Notes under the pieces: model-generated
The model's input: only the letters and a program-made list of their open reading frames with translations
Databases searched by the model: none
Told to the model about the DNA's origin: nothing
Made by a program: the position numbers and the translations under genes
Assembly (NCBI RefSeq): GCF_046250175.1
Contig: NZ_CP176468.1
Strand: one strand, 5' to 3'
Source of the DNA: Psychromonas sp030397575
GTDB lineage: Bacteria; Pseudomonadota; Gammaproteobacteria; Enterobacterales; Psychromonadaceae
DNA length: 64,000 nucleotides
In this document: in pieces, positions 17,129 through 26,024 of the stretch
How positions within the stretch are numbered: the first letter of the stretch is position 1
Layout: each line of letters starts with the position of its first letter

Positions 17129-17163
17129 ATGATTATGAACAGAAAAGACACTTGGTAAATATA

Positions 17164-18024
17164 ATGAATAGTAAACACAGCCAGTACGAAGACTTGTGTA
17201 AGCGAGTTATCAATGAAGGAATTTGGATTAAGAACGAAAGAACAGGAAAACGCTGTTTAACTGTTATTAATGCGGATTTAGAATACGATATGGCCGCTAA
17301 TGAATTTCCTCTAGTAACAACACGAAAAACTTTTTGGAAAAGCGCTATTGCAGAAATGCTTGGCTACTTACGTGGGTATGACAACGCTGCTGACTTCCGA
17401 AAAGTAGGAACCAAGACTTGGGACGCTAACGCCAACCTCAATGAAGCCTGGCTTAATAACCCGCACCGTAAAGGTGAAGATGATATGGGCCGTGTATACG
17501 GCGTTCAGGGACGTAAATGGTCAAAACCTGATGGTGGTTTTGTCGATCAATATAAAAAGATCATCGAGCATCTAAGTAAAGGCATTGATGACCGAGGTGA
17601 AATCCTTAACTTTTACAACCCAGGCGAATTCCACATCGGATGTTTGCGTCCCTGCATGTATAGCCACCACTTTTCACTACTCGGTGATATCCTATATTTA
17701 AACAGCACTCAACGCAGTTGTGACGTCCCTCTTGGCTTAGTATTCAACCAAATTCAAGTGGCTTGGCTGCTTCAGATCACAGCTCAGATCACAGGGGTAA
17801 AGGCTGGCAAGGCGTTCCATAAGATCGTCAATACTCATATCTATGAAGACCAACTAGAGCTAATGAAAGAGCAGATTAAGAGAGAGCCTTACGCACCACC
17901 TAAGCTCATTATCAACCCTAATATCAAGTCACTAGAGGACTTGGAAACGTGGGTGACAATCGATGATTTCGAAGTGGTTGACTACCGACATCACGAACCA
18001 ATCAAATACCCATTTTCGGTTTAG
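17164..18024 (+). CDS. thyA: Thymidylate synthase (ThyA type), island copy
   Basis: The product has 286 residues from ATG 17,164; a TTG at 17,152 is less likely. Folate-dependent thymidylate synthase marks are present. The catalytic cysteine region is LRPCMYSHHF (Cys about 164, where ordinary ThyA has PCH), followed by RSCDVPLGLVFN, which matches the R-S-x-D-x-x-L-G-x-x-F-N signature, and then HIYEDQLELMKEQIKR. The N-terminal TGKRCLTVINADLEYDM replaces the usual R-T-G-x-x-x-x-x-F-G, so it is a divergent, phage- or island-like member. It methylates dUMP to dTMP. It ends 21 nt from the convergent recombinase operon. A role in island or phage nucleotide balance is guesswork. Confidence 0.85.
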   Translation: MNSKHSQYEDLCKRVINEGIWIKNERTGKRCLTVINADLEYDMAANEFPLVTTRKTFWKSAIAEMLGYLRGYDNAADFRKVGTKTWDANANLNEAWLNNPHRKGEDDMGRVYGVQGRKWSKPDGGFVDQYKKIIEHLSKGIDDRGEILNFYNPGEFHIGCLRPCMYSHHFSLLGDILYLNSTQRSCDVPLGLVFNQIQVAWLLQITAQITGVKAGKAFHKIVNTHIYEDQLELMKEQIKREPYAPPKLIINPNIKSLEDLETWVTIDDFEVVDYRHHEPIKYPFSV

Positions 18025-18045
18025 TTTAGTCACAGTTATGGGGCG

Positions 18046-18540
18046 TTAAGCTCCATTCTTCACTGATTCCTCATTTAATAAGCTCTCCAATAGTTCAATC
18101 CTCTCCTCAAGCAATTTTTTGGCTTTCCGCTCTTTTTCGATAGCTGCTTTATGCCATTCGAGACTTTCATAATCACGTTTAGAGCGTGTTCTTAATTTAT
18201 TTAACTCTCTTTCTGACTCTGAGTATTTAGTGAACCAATGTAAAATTTCTAGCTTTGACTGATCAAGTAACTCCTGCAAGTTCTTTTCTTGTTGTTTTTT
18301 AGTTATTTGGGTGCGCTTTGATTCTTCTTGTCGTTGCTGTTTAATTAGATCAAGCTCAGAACTAACCCAAGCCCTTGAGCTTTCACCACCAAAATTATTA
18401 CGATGAAGTCCAGTTAACGTAGCCACTTGAGCTTTAGTTGCCTTTAGCTTCTTATCTTGCCTTATAGCATCCAATGCAGACCAGATTTTATCGGTATTTT
18501 CATCGTAAACTTCTTGATTTTTTTTATCATATTCAGCCAT
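18046..18540 (-). CDS. ginD: GinD-like small HTH/coiled-coil recombination protein
   Basis: The protein has 164 residues. The N-terminus has a short helix-turn-helix-like segment (KATKAQVATLTGLHRNNF, about 33-50). Residues about 68-160 are a long charged coiled coil (QQRQEESKRTQITKKQQEKN and KERKAKKLLEERIELLESLL). The start overlaps the ginC stop (TGATG), so it is the last gene of the four-gene recombination operon. In GInt elements the fourth small protein is needed for integration and excision. The TnpC protein of Tn554-like elements is an alternative comparison. The name rests on position and form. Confidence 0.75.
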   Translation of the reverse strand: MAEYDKKNQEVYDENTDKIWSALDAIRQDKKLKATKAQVATLTGLHRNNFGGESSRAWVSSELDLIKQQRQEESKRTQITKKQQEKNLQELLDQSKLEILHWFTKYSESERELNKLRTRSKRDYESLEWHKAAIEKERKAKKLLEERIELLESLLNEESVKNGA

Positions 18541-20597
18541 CAGATCAGTTCCTCGCCCAAATATTCTAAAACCCTTTTCGATTCGTCTATAGCTTCACCA
18601 ATCTGATCTTGTCTATCTTCGTATCCCTCAGCACCGACCAATTTTAAATTAGAAAGGTATATTTCTCGCCATTTAGGCGCATTTGCTTTGGTTACTATGG
18701 CATTGCGACAACGGTTAGGGTTACACCTTAAACTACCAATACATGGCAAGGTCTCATCGAAGTCTTCGACTCCGCCGAAGCAATAACCACTACCCACATT
18801 GATGATTGCCAAACCTTGTTCAACCATTGCTTCATATATTTCTTCTTCTGTATAGCCCGCTTCCATGCAACCATTGAAGAATTTTTTGATCTTAGAAAGG
18901 TGTTCCTCGGCTTTTCCACCCATGTATTTACCGTGAGGATCAAAGTTGGCTTTAACCGCTTCTAATTCAGCAATATGCCTTAAATTTAACGACTTGCTAT
19001 CAACAGTTGTTAATTGATTAGCTATCCCCCCATACCCGAGTGTTGTTTGACTAACTTTACCTTTACGTGCGAGCGCATCTGTTATCGATACTACATGTTT
19101 GAGTTGGTAAGAAATGACTGGTAAACCGACATCTGCTCGATACATTTGGTGCGCTAAACTGTGCCTGAATACATACCCATTGAGTTTGCTGTTAATATCA
19201 TCTGGAGATCGTCCCGTGAAAGCCTGAAAACCATTTTTAATAGCCTGAGAAAGGGCTGTCATAGGTGTGTTTATTTCATCTGGCTTTAATGTAAAAATAT
19301 TTCCAAACACATATGTGTTCTGAAAAACCTTACCACCTATCAACTCAACTACTTTTATTGCATCGATCATGATTGGTATCGCTACCCAACGATCATTAAA
19401 CAAATTCCAACGATTATCTCGCCCTTTGTGCTCTTCAGAGACTATAGTGTTGTCTTTCAAATCCAGACAGTCATCAATCTTCAAAGCCGAATACACATTT
19501 GGTCTTGCTCCCATGAGGGAGCCGATAACCCATAGCGCCGAATAAAACGCTTTATTAATTGCAATTTTGAGAGGTCCGATATAGTTAAATTTTTTCCGAT
19601 ATTTTGTCTCTACCATTGCATTAGTTGGTTCTATACTGGAATCAAATTTTGCTACTTGGTTATCAGGGAAAATAGTGTTGATATCTGCCAGTGAGTATCC
19701 TTTACGATGTAAACGATAAGCGCCATAGTCCTCGAATTCTTGTTTTGAGTATGAGAACTCTTCATACTTTGTGGCTAGCGTCTGGTAATGTTTAGCCATA
19801 ACAGGATCATTCTCTTCTTCACCAACAGCTTTTAAGAAGCTCACTACATTAAATGAAGCTTTCTTGAGAGCTAAATCGAACTCTTTTGTTTCAAGATAGG
19901 GGAGCTTCTTTTTTTTCTTATAATTACTCTTCTTAGAATTTTCCTCATACGCTTTTTTTATTGCACCATAATCGGCGTTACATTCGATACCGATTTCATC
20001 TTTTGCTTTATGAGTATTTAAGTAGTCAAAAAAAGTTTTATAGCTACTTTGTGTTCTTTTCTCGCTTGATATTTTCAACGTGGTCTTTTTTGCTGCCTCT
20101 TCAAAATCCAGCAAGGTGATTCCAGAGAGTTTACTGCACTGCTCTTGCACATACTCTTTGCCAAGTAGTCTCTCCATTTCAGAAAAAACAAAATTCAAAA
20201 ATACCAGTCCAAGTTGGAATACGGCAATCAAAGTATGAGGCTTTATTTCGTTTTTTCTATGACCAAAATCTTTTGGGGATGCTTTAACTGCTAAAAATAG
20301 GCACTTAATTTCGGTTATCACACCGAGCGGTATGTGCTGATATTTGACAAAATCAAGCTGAACGCGTGTTAATGTAACTGAGGCAGCTCGATTTCGAGTA
20401 TCCCAATCGTAATCCCACAGCATATCGCTAAAAATGCTCTTCTTGGATACTGGCAAAAGAGCAAGTTGCGCGATATATGGTATAACCTCACCACTAACTT
20501 TATCATTATTAATATTGTTCAAAATTAACAGATTGGAAAAAACCTCTTGCCAATATTGATTTATTTTCTCCAAGTGATCTATATTTTGTTGTTCCAT
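18540..20597 (-). CDS. ginC: GinC-like tyrosine recombinase-related protein
   Basis: The protein has 685 residues with a divergent recombinase core in the C-terminal half. The Arg I region is SLMGARPNVYSALKIDD, then comes YVFRHSLAHQMYR (Arg-His kept, first His of the H-x-x-R box replaced), LKHV, and a possible nucleophile tyrosine in TTLGYGG. A cysteine cluster near the end (CFGG...CIGSLRCNPNRC) suggests a bound metal. It starts 11 nt after the ginB stop and overlaps ginD. In GInts all three recombinases are required. Strand-exchange chemistry may be shared or carried by GinA; that is inference. Confidence 0.78.
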   Translation of the reverse strand: MEQQNIDHLEKINQYWQEVFSNLLILNNINNDKVSGEVIPYIAQLALLPVSKKSIFSDMLWDYDWDTRNRAASVTLTRVQLDFVKYQHIPLGVITEIKCLFLAVKASPKDFGHRKNEIKPHTLIAVFQLGLVFLNFVFSEMERLLGKEYVQEQCSKLSGITLLDFEEAAKKTTLKISSEKRTQSSYKTFFDYLNTHKAKDEIGIECNADYGAIKKAYEENSKKSNYKKKKKLPYLETKEFDLALKKASFNVVSFLKAVGEEENDPVMAKHYQTLATKYEEFSYSKQEFEDYGAYRLHRKGYSLADINTIFPDNQVAKFDSSIEPTNAMVETKYRKKFNYIGPLKIAINKAFYSALWVIGSLMGARPNVYSALKIDDCLDLKDNTIVSEEHKGRDNRWNLFNDRWVAIPIMIDAIKVVELIGGKVFQNTYVFGNIFTLKPDEINTPMTALSQAIKNGFQAFTGRSPDDINSKLNGYVFRHSLAHQMYRADVGLPVISYQLKHVVSITDALARKGKVSQTTLGYGGIANQLTTVDSKSLNLRHIAELEAVKANFDPHGKYMGGKAEEHLSKIKKFFNGCMEAGYTEEEIYEAMVEQGLAIINVGSGYCFGGVEDFDETLPCIGSLRCNPNRCRNAIVTKANAPKWREIYLSNLKLVGAEGYEDRQDQIGEAIDESKRVLEYLGEELI

Positions 20598-20608
20598 TGT
20601 TAACGCCC

Positions 20609-23600
20609 CTAGTTATCCAATATAGTAGTTTCAATAAATAACGAGTCTTCTTTCGCTTGTATCAAAATATCTTCTTCAAACTCCGAAGTTTCGGGATTCA
20701 AAATATCGTCAAGCAGTGAGATATTTTCTAGCACAACGATATGGTAGGGCGTATTGATAACGGTACTACTTTCTAGTGATGCCAAATAGTCTCTTTGCAT
20801 CGCAAATAGTTCAGGAAGATGCTTCTCTGTCAGCATCACATTGTCACAAGATATGCACTTATTGTATTGAGAACAGGGTTTTCCCTTAACGTACAAAGAT
20901 GATTTCTTAATAAAGTCGGGTGGATCAAATATGTTTTTGCAGCCCCCTAAAGGGGTTTTCATGATAATCTGATTTTCATCAAATCTACGCGGTTGTTTCT
21001 TACTAGAATCCTGTTCTCTTGCGTGAACAGTGTTACTATAAATGTCTTCTATTGCCTTTCTTGCTTTACCTCTTATGACCCTATCAAGTTCTAATTTATC
21101 AATGTAACCTATTGTTGTAAAAATGGAAGAGTGTCCTAACATATATTGAATTTCTCTTATTGATACGCCAGCTTCGATTAACTCACTCACGAGGGTGGGT
21201 CTGAATCTGGTTGTAGTGAGCGTCAACGGTTCACCATTATCATCTTTTAGCTGATATTCATCGATCAGTTCAGAGTATAATTGAGGCATAGTGTTTTCGG
21301 TTATCGTAGTAACTTTCTTGTGAAATGTTATAAAAAGCCTGTTTGATATTTCATCTGGCGCATATTTTCTTGTCTCCAAAGTCAATTGAGTAACTTCATC
21401 AAACACCTTTTCAACAAAGTGCTTCTGGCTTATTGTTAGCCATTGCAGATCAGCATGAAATAAGTCTAGATGTAACATTTTTTCCCCTGTTGAACGCTCT
21501 TTCCAGTAGGTTAAGCAGGGCTTGTTAGTAAGTGAATGGTGTTCTTGGTAATCATCCAATTCTAGGTCAAGAATGGAATTTAAATTCATACCCAGAACTT
21601 GCGCCATTTTTAATATATACACGCCGATATCACGACTTATCACTTTCCGAGTTAACACCCCCCATTCTTTGTAAAGTTCAACTAGAGAAATCCTTCTTGC
21701 AGAAACAAAATTTATAAGTTTATTATGTCCTTTTATACGATCTTTTGCTGCCCTTCCCCTAGAGCCATTGTAGGTGATTATACAGTTACAATCATCTTCA
21801 AAAATGACCCTTGCTTGGATCTTTGGATCATCAAGATCGGCATTCTTTCTATCTAATTTTTGGTATGGGGCTAGTTTCTTTTTAGCTAACACCATTTCCT
21901 GCTCTAGCATTTCGTGTATTTGCTTTCGTTCATTAGGTGAGTATGGCTTATATATTATAGATTCTCTGACGATTTCAAATCCGTCGGCAGGGTAATAACT
22001 GAATTCGAAATTTCGAATTTTTTTCAATTTGTTCAACGTCATTCGCAGCGCCGATAATATTGTGGTTGCAGATGATGTCGATAGCGCAGTTTCAGCAATT
22101 TTATCGCCTAAATACTCTTTAAAATCTTTCAGAGACCATGAGTTAAAGCTAGCTCTATAACTGCTATCAGGCGAGCCCCCTTTACTTTCTAAGAAGTCAC
22201 AATAATGCTTGTATCCGATATAGTAATTCATGATTCCTGATTTTGATGTAGCCTTTAAAGATCCAACTGCAAATGCATGCTGCACATCCTTGCAGCCCCC
22301 CTTTTTAGAGCTAAAGTCATCAATGGAAACCAGTTTTTTATACCGCAATTTGATAAATGCCAAAAACTTGCTTTCTTCTTTGTTTAAAGCATTTTCTTTA
22401 CGTATTGCTTCACGTTCTTTAACTGTTTTGTAACAGGTGCTGATGCCTTTGAGTTCAGCAACCTCCCTTGAGAAACGTTGATATTCAGTTTTTAGTAATG
22501 GACGTTTCGTTGCTCCATGTTCGGTTGGAATTACGTTACTGAATGCTTCTTGCTTAATTGTATTTCCAAGCATTGGAAGTGCCTGTTTTTCTTCATACGT
22601 TAAGCTATTTTTCCATTGAAGGAACATTCTTCGATTATTAAGATCATGACCGACAGCATGACTACTATCTTTGATTTGACGGTATGGAAGTGATACTTCA
22701 TAATTCAACAGCAGTTGGTTAAGCTGTTTTCTAAGATCAAGCAAAGCAGGCTTATCAAGACTTTTGGATGAGCACGAAAACTTGTTCATCAAGTATGCTT
22801 TAGAAACAAGTCCAAATTCCTCAAAGTACCTGTCAGGATCTCCAGCTACCACCTTTGAGTGTAAGACCATATGAGATGTTAGCTCAATATCCCATAACAA
22901 GTCTGGATTAGCTTTACATTCAGAGATAAAGCCACACATCAATGTAGCAACCACCTCTTCATCAACATTGAGTAAAACACCTAATGTTTTTAGCTCTGCA
23001 ACTATCTTCTCGATATCTTCTTTTAAGTGTTTGCGTACTTCGGGATAGTTTATCGGTGCTTCACTAAATAGAAAACGCAAGTCAATTGTGTTTTTTTGGG
23101 TTGGGACAGCCTTCTTTTGTTCATCCGTTAAAGACTGCCAGTAATTGAGGAGAAGCTCTCTGTATGCTTCACAATCAAATAAAATATTTAATGATTTAAG
23201 CTCTGTATCTATCTTCTTTACATCTTTTTTTAAGTTTTTGCGTATTGTGTAATAGCTTGTCGGTGCATCACTAAATAGATCTCTAAAATCAATTGTGTTG
23301 TTTATAGTTGGGACCACCCTCTTTTGAGCATCCGTCAACGACTGCCACCAATTAATCAGACGTTCTCTGTATGCTTCAACATCGGATAAAATACCTAATG
23401 CCTTAAGCTCTGCGTCTATCTTCTTGATGTCTTCTTGTAGGTATTGACGTATCGAAGCATATTTTAAAGGTACTCCATCAAATAGATCACGCAAGTCGAT
23501 AGTGTTGCTTGCGGTTGGGAGCGTCTTTTTTTGTTCATCCGTCAACGCCCCCCACCAATTAATCAAACGTTCTCTGTATGCTTCAACATCGAATAAAACA

Positions 23601-24421
23601 CCTAATGCCTTAAGCTCTGCATCTATCTTCTTGACATATTCTTTTAGGTTTTTACGTATTGTGTAATAGCTTATCGGAGCATCACTAAAAAAATCACGCA
23701 AATCAATGGTGTTATTTACGGTTGGAAGCGTCTTTTTTTGTTCATCCGTCAACGCCCCCCACCAATTGAGCAGGCGCTTTCTACATATTTCAACATTGAA
23801 GAAAGCACCTAACGCCTTAAGTTCAGCGTCTATCTTATCAATCTCTTCTTTCAGGTATTGACGTATCGCACCATGCCCTATCGGTGCACCATCAAATAGA
23901 TCACGTAAGTTGATAGTGTTTTTTACGGTTGGAAGCGCCTTTTTTTGTTCATCCGTCAACGCCCCCCACCAATTGAGCAGGCGATCTTTGTATGCTTTAA
24001 CATCGAATAAAACATCTAATGCCTTAAGCTCTGCGTCTATCTTATTGATATCTTCTTGCAGGTATTGACGTATCGAACCATAGCTTAAAGGTACTCCACC
24101 AAATAGATCACGCAAGTCGATGGTGTTATTTACGGTTGGGAGTCCCTTTTTTTGATCATCTGACAACAACTGCCACCAATTAAGCAAACGTTCTCTGTAT
24201 GCATCAACATCGAACAAAACACCTAACACCTTAAGCTCTGCTTCTATCTTCTTAACATCTTCTTTTAGGTTTCTGCGTATTGTGTAATAGCTTATCGGCG
24301 CATCACTAAAGAGATCACGCAGGTCGATGGTGTTGTTTGCGGTTGGGAGCACCATTTTTTGCTCATCCGTCAATGACTGCCACCAATTCAGTAGACGCCT
24401 TCTGTATTCCTCATATTTCAT
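20609..24421 (-). CDS. ginB: GinB-like recombinase with seven N-terminal tandem repeats
   Basis: At 1270 residues this is unusually long. Residues 1-484 are seven tandem repeats of about 69 residues, with a degenerate eighth trace near the NNRRMFLQWKNSLTYEEKQA segment. The C-terminal third is a tyrosine recombinase-like domain: LGMNLNSILDLELDDY (Arg I replaced), TTTRFRPTLVSELIEAGVSI (first His replaced, one Arg kept), and MLGHSSIFTTIGYI (His and Tyr kept). A cysteine cluster (GGCKNIFDPPDF and CSQYNKCISC) near residue 1190 looks zinc-binding. Its start overlaps the ginA stop (ATGA). The catalytic set is incomplete, so it may be structural or DNA-binding within the complex. Confidence 0.8.
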   Translation of the reverse strand: MKYEEYRRRLLNWWQSLTDEQKMVLPTANNTIDLRDLFSDAPISYYTIRRNLKEDVKKIEAELKVLGVLFDVDAYRERLLNWWQLLSDDQKKGLPTVNNTIDLRDLFGGVPLSYGSIRQYLQEDINKIDAELKALDVLFDVKAYKDRLLNWWGALTDEQKKALPTVKNTINLRDLFDGAPIGHGAIRQYLKEEIDKIDAELKALGAFFNVEICRKRLLNWWGALTDEQKKTLPTVNNTIDLRDFFSDAPISYYTIRKNLKEYVKKIDAELKALGVLFDVEAYRERLINWWGALTDEQKKTLPTASNTIDLRDLFDGVPLKYASIRQYLQEDIKKIDAELKALGILSDVEAYRERLINWWQSLTDAQKRVVPTINNTIDFRDLFSDAPTSYYTIRKNLKKDVKKIDTELKSLNILFDCEAYRELLLNYWQSLTDEQKKAVPTQKNTIDLRFLFSEAPINYPEVRKHLKEDIEKIVAELKTLGVLLNVDEEVVATLMCGFISECKANPDLLWDIELTSHMVLHSKVVAGDPDRYFEEFGLVSKAYLMNKFSCSSKSLDKPALLDLRKQLNQLLLNYEVSLPYRQIKDSSHAVGHDLNNRRMFLQWKNSLTYEEKQALPMLGNTIKQEAFSNVIPTEHGATKRPLLKTEYQRFSREVAELKGISTCYKTVKEREAIRKENALNKEESKFLAFIKLRYKKLVSIDDFSSKKGGCKDVQHAFAVGSLKATSKSGIMNYYIGYKHYCDFLESKGGSPDSSYRASFNSWSLKDFKEYLGDKIAETALSTSSATTILSALRMTLNKLKKIRNFEFSYYPADGFEIVRESIIYKPYSPNERKQIHEMLEQEMVLAKKKLAPYQKLDRKNADLDDPKIQARVIFEDDCNCIITYNGSRGRAAKDRIKGHNKLINFVSARRISLVELYKEWGVLTRKVISRDIGVYILKMAQVLGMNLNSILDLELDDYQEHHSLTNKPCLTYWKERSTGEKMLHLDLFHADLQWLTISQKHFVEKVFDEVTQLTLETRKYAPDEISNRLFITFHKKVTTITENTMPQLYSELIDEYQLKDDNGEPLTLTTTRFRPTLVSELIEAGVSIREIQYMLGHSSIFTTIGYIDKLELDRVIRGKARKAIEDIYSNTVHAREQDSSKKQPRRFDENQIIMKTPLGGCKNIFDPPDFIKKSSLYVKGKPCSQYNKCISCDNVMLTEKHLPELFAMQRDYLASLESSTVINTPYHIVVLENISLLDDILNPETSEFEEDILIQAKEDSLFIETTILDN
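22970..24421 (-). repeat. Seven tandem 207-bp coding repeats in ginB
   Basis: The unit pattern is Y-R-x-R-L-L-N-W-W-x-x-L-T-D-E-Q-K-K, then NTIDLRDLF, then I-R-x-x-L-K-E-D-x-x-K-I-x-A-E-L-K-x-L. Units span residues 1-70, 71-139, 140-208, 209-277, 278-346, 347-415 and 416-484. Two subtypes can be told apart: DAP-S/T-YYTIR-NLK (units 1, 4, 6) and P-L/I-x-x-x-S/A-IRQYL (units 2, 3, 5); unit 7 is more diverged. The order A-B-B-A-B-A-C suggests repeated unequal exchange. Confidence 0.92.
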
Positions 24422-25674
24422 TTCACCATTCCTTTCTTAACTCTGGTTCTATCCGTTAGTTTTCTCATCAACAGATATCTTTTGAGTTCCACACCATTGC
24501 GATCTACAAATTTTTCCCACACCCCGACTGGTATTTTTGTATACTTTTGTGTTGTGTCTAAAGATTCATGCCCAAGGCACTGTTGCAACAGTAAAAGCCT
24601 GTCCAACTTTGTCTTACCTAGATCCTCAGAATTTAGAATCATAGCGCCAAAACCATGTCGAATTTTGTGTGGTGATAGTAGGGCTTTGATTAACCCAAGT
24701 TTTAACGCTCTTTTAGATAGCTTTGTTATTAGTTTACTAACAGCCCTTGCAGTATAAGGATTACCTTCTTCATTTAAGAAGGCAGGAACAGGATTGCTTC
24801 CCCACTTTCGCTTGTGTTTTTTATATTCGATGCTTGAGTGATATCTTTGAACTCTATTGATAGTCTCTTTTGAAACAACTGTATTTCGGAATTTAGCTTC
24901 CCTTCCTCGCCCTTTGTTGCCCTTAATTTCCATTGCGACATATTCGCTAGGTATTTTGAACGTGTATTCATCTTCGATTATACTTTTCCGAGCTACACTC
25001 GATAATTGTGAAATTGTTTCTTGGCATATATCTTCTACTTCTTGTCTACGAACACCTGAGTCGAACATGAATTGAATGAGGCTTTTCTCTCTTTCATGAT
25101 TAGCAACTCGAATCAAGGCTTCAATATCTGTAAAAAGTGCAGGCTTAATTAGCGACTCTTTAGCCCCAACTGTTAGGCTACCATTCTCATAAGGATTTTC
25201 TTGTCTAATGAGTTTATAGCCAGAGGGAGGATTACATAGAAAATCAGAGAAGAATCTGCCAAAAGTAGCGTCTCTGTTTGATATTGTTTTTCCACTTATC
25301 GGCTGTTTCTTTGTACCATCCTTGTTGTTATCACTTTTACAATAATTAAAATATTTCTGAATTTCAGTTACATGTACAGTCAACAAACAATCGTCTCGTT
25401 TCGAACCAATGTGATACTCATCATACGTAGTCAGATATTTAACTAAATAACGTAAGTTGTTTGCGTAGGTTTTTACGGAGTAATCACTATGATCACTTCT
25501 GTAGTGGGTAAGAAAGTCGGAGATGAGTGGCAGCAATTCCATTTTATCATTAAAAACCGCCACACCTTCAGCAACAAGTAGAAGTGCGTTTGGATACTCA
25601 TCAGAATTTTCATGAGCGACAGAGTTTGATGTATCAATATTCTCACCAGAAGATATTACGACTGATTTATCCAT
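24418..25674 (-). CDS. ginA: GinA-like tyrosine recombinase
   Basis: The protein has 418 residues. It has an N-terminal SAM-like core-binding domain (about 55-160) and a complete catalytic set: Arg I in SGVRRQEVEDI, H-x-x-R-H in SPHKIRHGFGA, His in CLGHESLDTT, and Tyr in TTQKYTKI. It is the only one of the three recombinases here with every residue in place, so it probably performs the strand cleavage. It is the first gene of the operon, next to the island's right border, and overlaps ginB by 4 nt. A G9 run directly abuts its ATG. Confidence 0.88.
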   Translation of the reverse strand: MDKSVVISSGENIDTSNSVAHENSDEYPNALLLVAEGVAVFNDKMELLPLISDFLTHYRSDHSDYSVKTYANNLRYLVKYLTTYDEYHIGSKRDDCLLTVHVTEIQKYFNYCKSDNNKDGTKKQPISGKTISNRDATFGRFFSDFLCNPPSGYKLIRQENPYENGSLTVGAKESLIKPALFTDIEALIRVANHEREKSLIQFMFDSGVRRQEVEDICQETISQLSSVARKSIIEDEYTFKIPSEYVAMEIKGNKGRGREAKFRNTVVSKETINRVQRYHSSIEYKKHKRKWGSNPVPAFLNEEGNPYTARAVSKLITKLSKRALKLGLIKALLSPHKIRHGFGAMILNSEDLGKTKLDRLLLLQQCLGHESLDTTQKYTKIPVGVWEKFVDRNGVELKRYLLMRKLTDRTRVKKGMVK

Positions 25675-25683
25675 CCCCCCCCC
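25675..25683 (-). promoter_or_regulatory. ginA: G9 run directly before the ginA start
   Basis: Nine consecutive G (minus strand) directly touch the ATG of ginA at 25,674. There is no separate Shine-Dalgarno sequence, so the G run must serve in that role or leave translation weak. Runs of this length slip during replication, which would change spacing and therefore expression. Confidence 0.6.
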
Positions 25684-25727
25684 GAACTATGCATTAAATT
25701 TACTAAAAGACTTATTTAGCTTCATAC

Positions 25728-25749
25728 TGTGCAAGTTTAACATAGCACA
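25728..25749 (+). repeat. Right copy of near-palindromic end repeat
   Basis: This 22-base sequence starts with TGTGCA and ends with TAGCACA. It matches 48-69 at 19 of 22 positions in the same orientation. It lies 54 bp upstream of ginA and about 90 bp inside the point where the permease frame breaks. A further TGTGCATTTT at 25,797-25,806 repeats the first ten bases of the left copy exactly. Candidate recombinase or attachment sequence. Confidence 0.55.
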
Positions 25750-25816
25750 ATAAAGTCAAGAAAAAGAAGGGGAAAAGGATAGATTCAATTACGAAGTGTG
25801 CATTTTGTGACCAGGG

Positions 25817-26011
25817 TTATAAAAAAAACAAATTACCTGTATAATACGCGCCAGCAAAACCTGCCATTGCGCCCATCAGTACCATCCCTTCTTGTCCTAG
25901 ATTAAGGACACCTGATTTTTCGGTTACCAGTTCACCTAATGCGATAAGTAATAAAGGCGTTCCTGTTTTCAGTGCAGCAATTAATATTTGTTGAATGAGT
26001 TCCATATCCAT
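25817..26011 (-). pseudogene. Second permease of BMP-type ABC transporter, truncated by the island
   Basis: The gene starts normally (MDMELIQQILIAALKTGTPL, then LGELVTEKSGVLNLGQEGM and GFAGAYYTGNL, a typical YufQ/BmpC-like N-terminus), 13 nt after the first permease. The family is about 300 residues long, but here the frame reads NLFFL and stops at 25,817, with island sequence from about 25,840. Only the first membrane segment and part of the second remain. The missing part should lie on the far side of the island, left of the window. Confidence 0.88.
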
Positions 26012-26024
26012 GTTCCGTTCCTTC

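Larger units (their letters stand above)
1..25840 (-). mobile_element. GInt-type genomic island with stacked defence cargo (left end not resolved)
   Basis: The island is defined on the right by a four-gene recombinase operon (18,046-25,674) and by a truncated permease gene whose reading frame stops being transporter-like near 25,840. As I recall, GInt elements have a ginABCD operon at one end, then cargo, then a short AT-rich 3' end, with imperfect direct repeats at the borders. The layout fits: gin genes at the right, about 18 kb of mostly defence genes, then an AT-rich non-coding stretch at 1-295. The left border was not found: positions 1-47 do not read as the missing permease part, so the element probably runs a little beyond the window. 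Assignment to GInt is by gene number, order and protein type, not by a search. Confidence 0.8.

Noticed and set aside
17041..17178. N-terminal extension of the small gene beside thyA
   Set aside because: The extension is hydrophobic and irregular, and it overlaps the thyA promoter and start; the internal ATG at 17,040 is more plausible.
22970..24421. Reading the 207-bp repeats as a CRISPR or satellite array
   Set aside because: Units are contiguous, in frame, and code for a continuous protein; no spacers.
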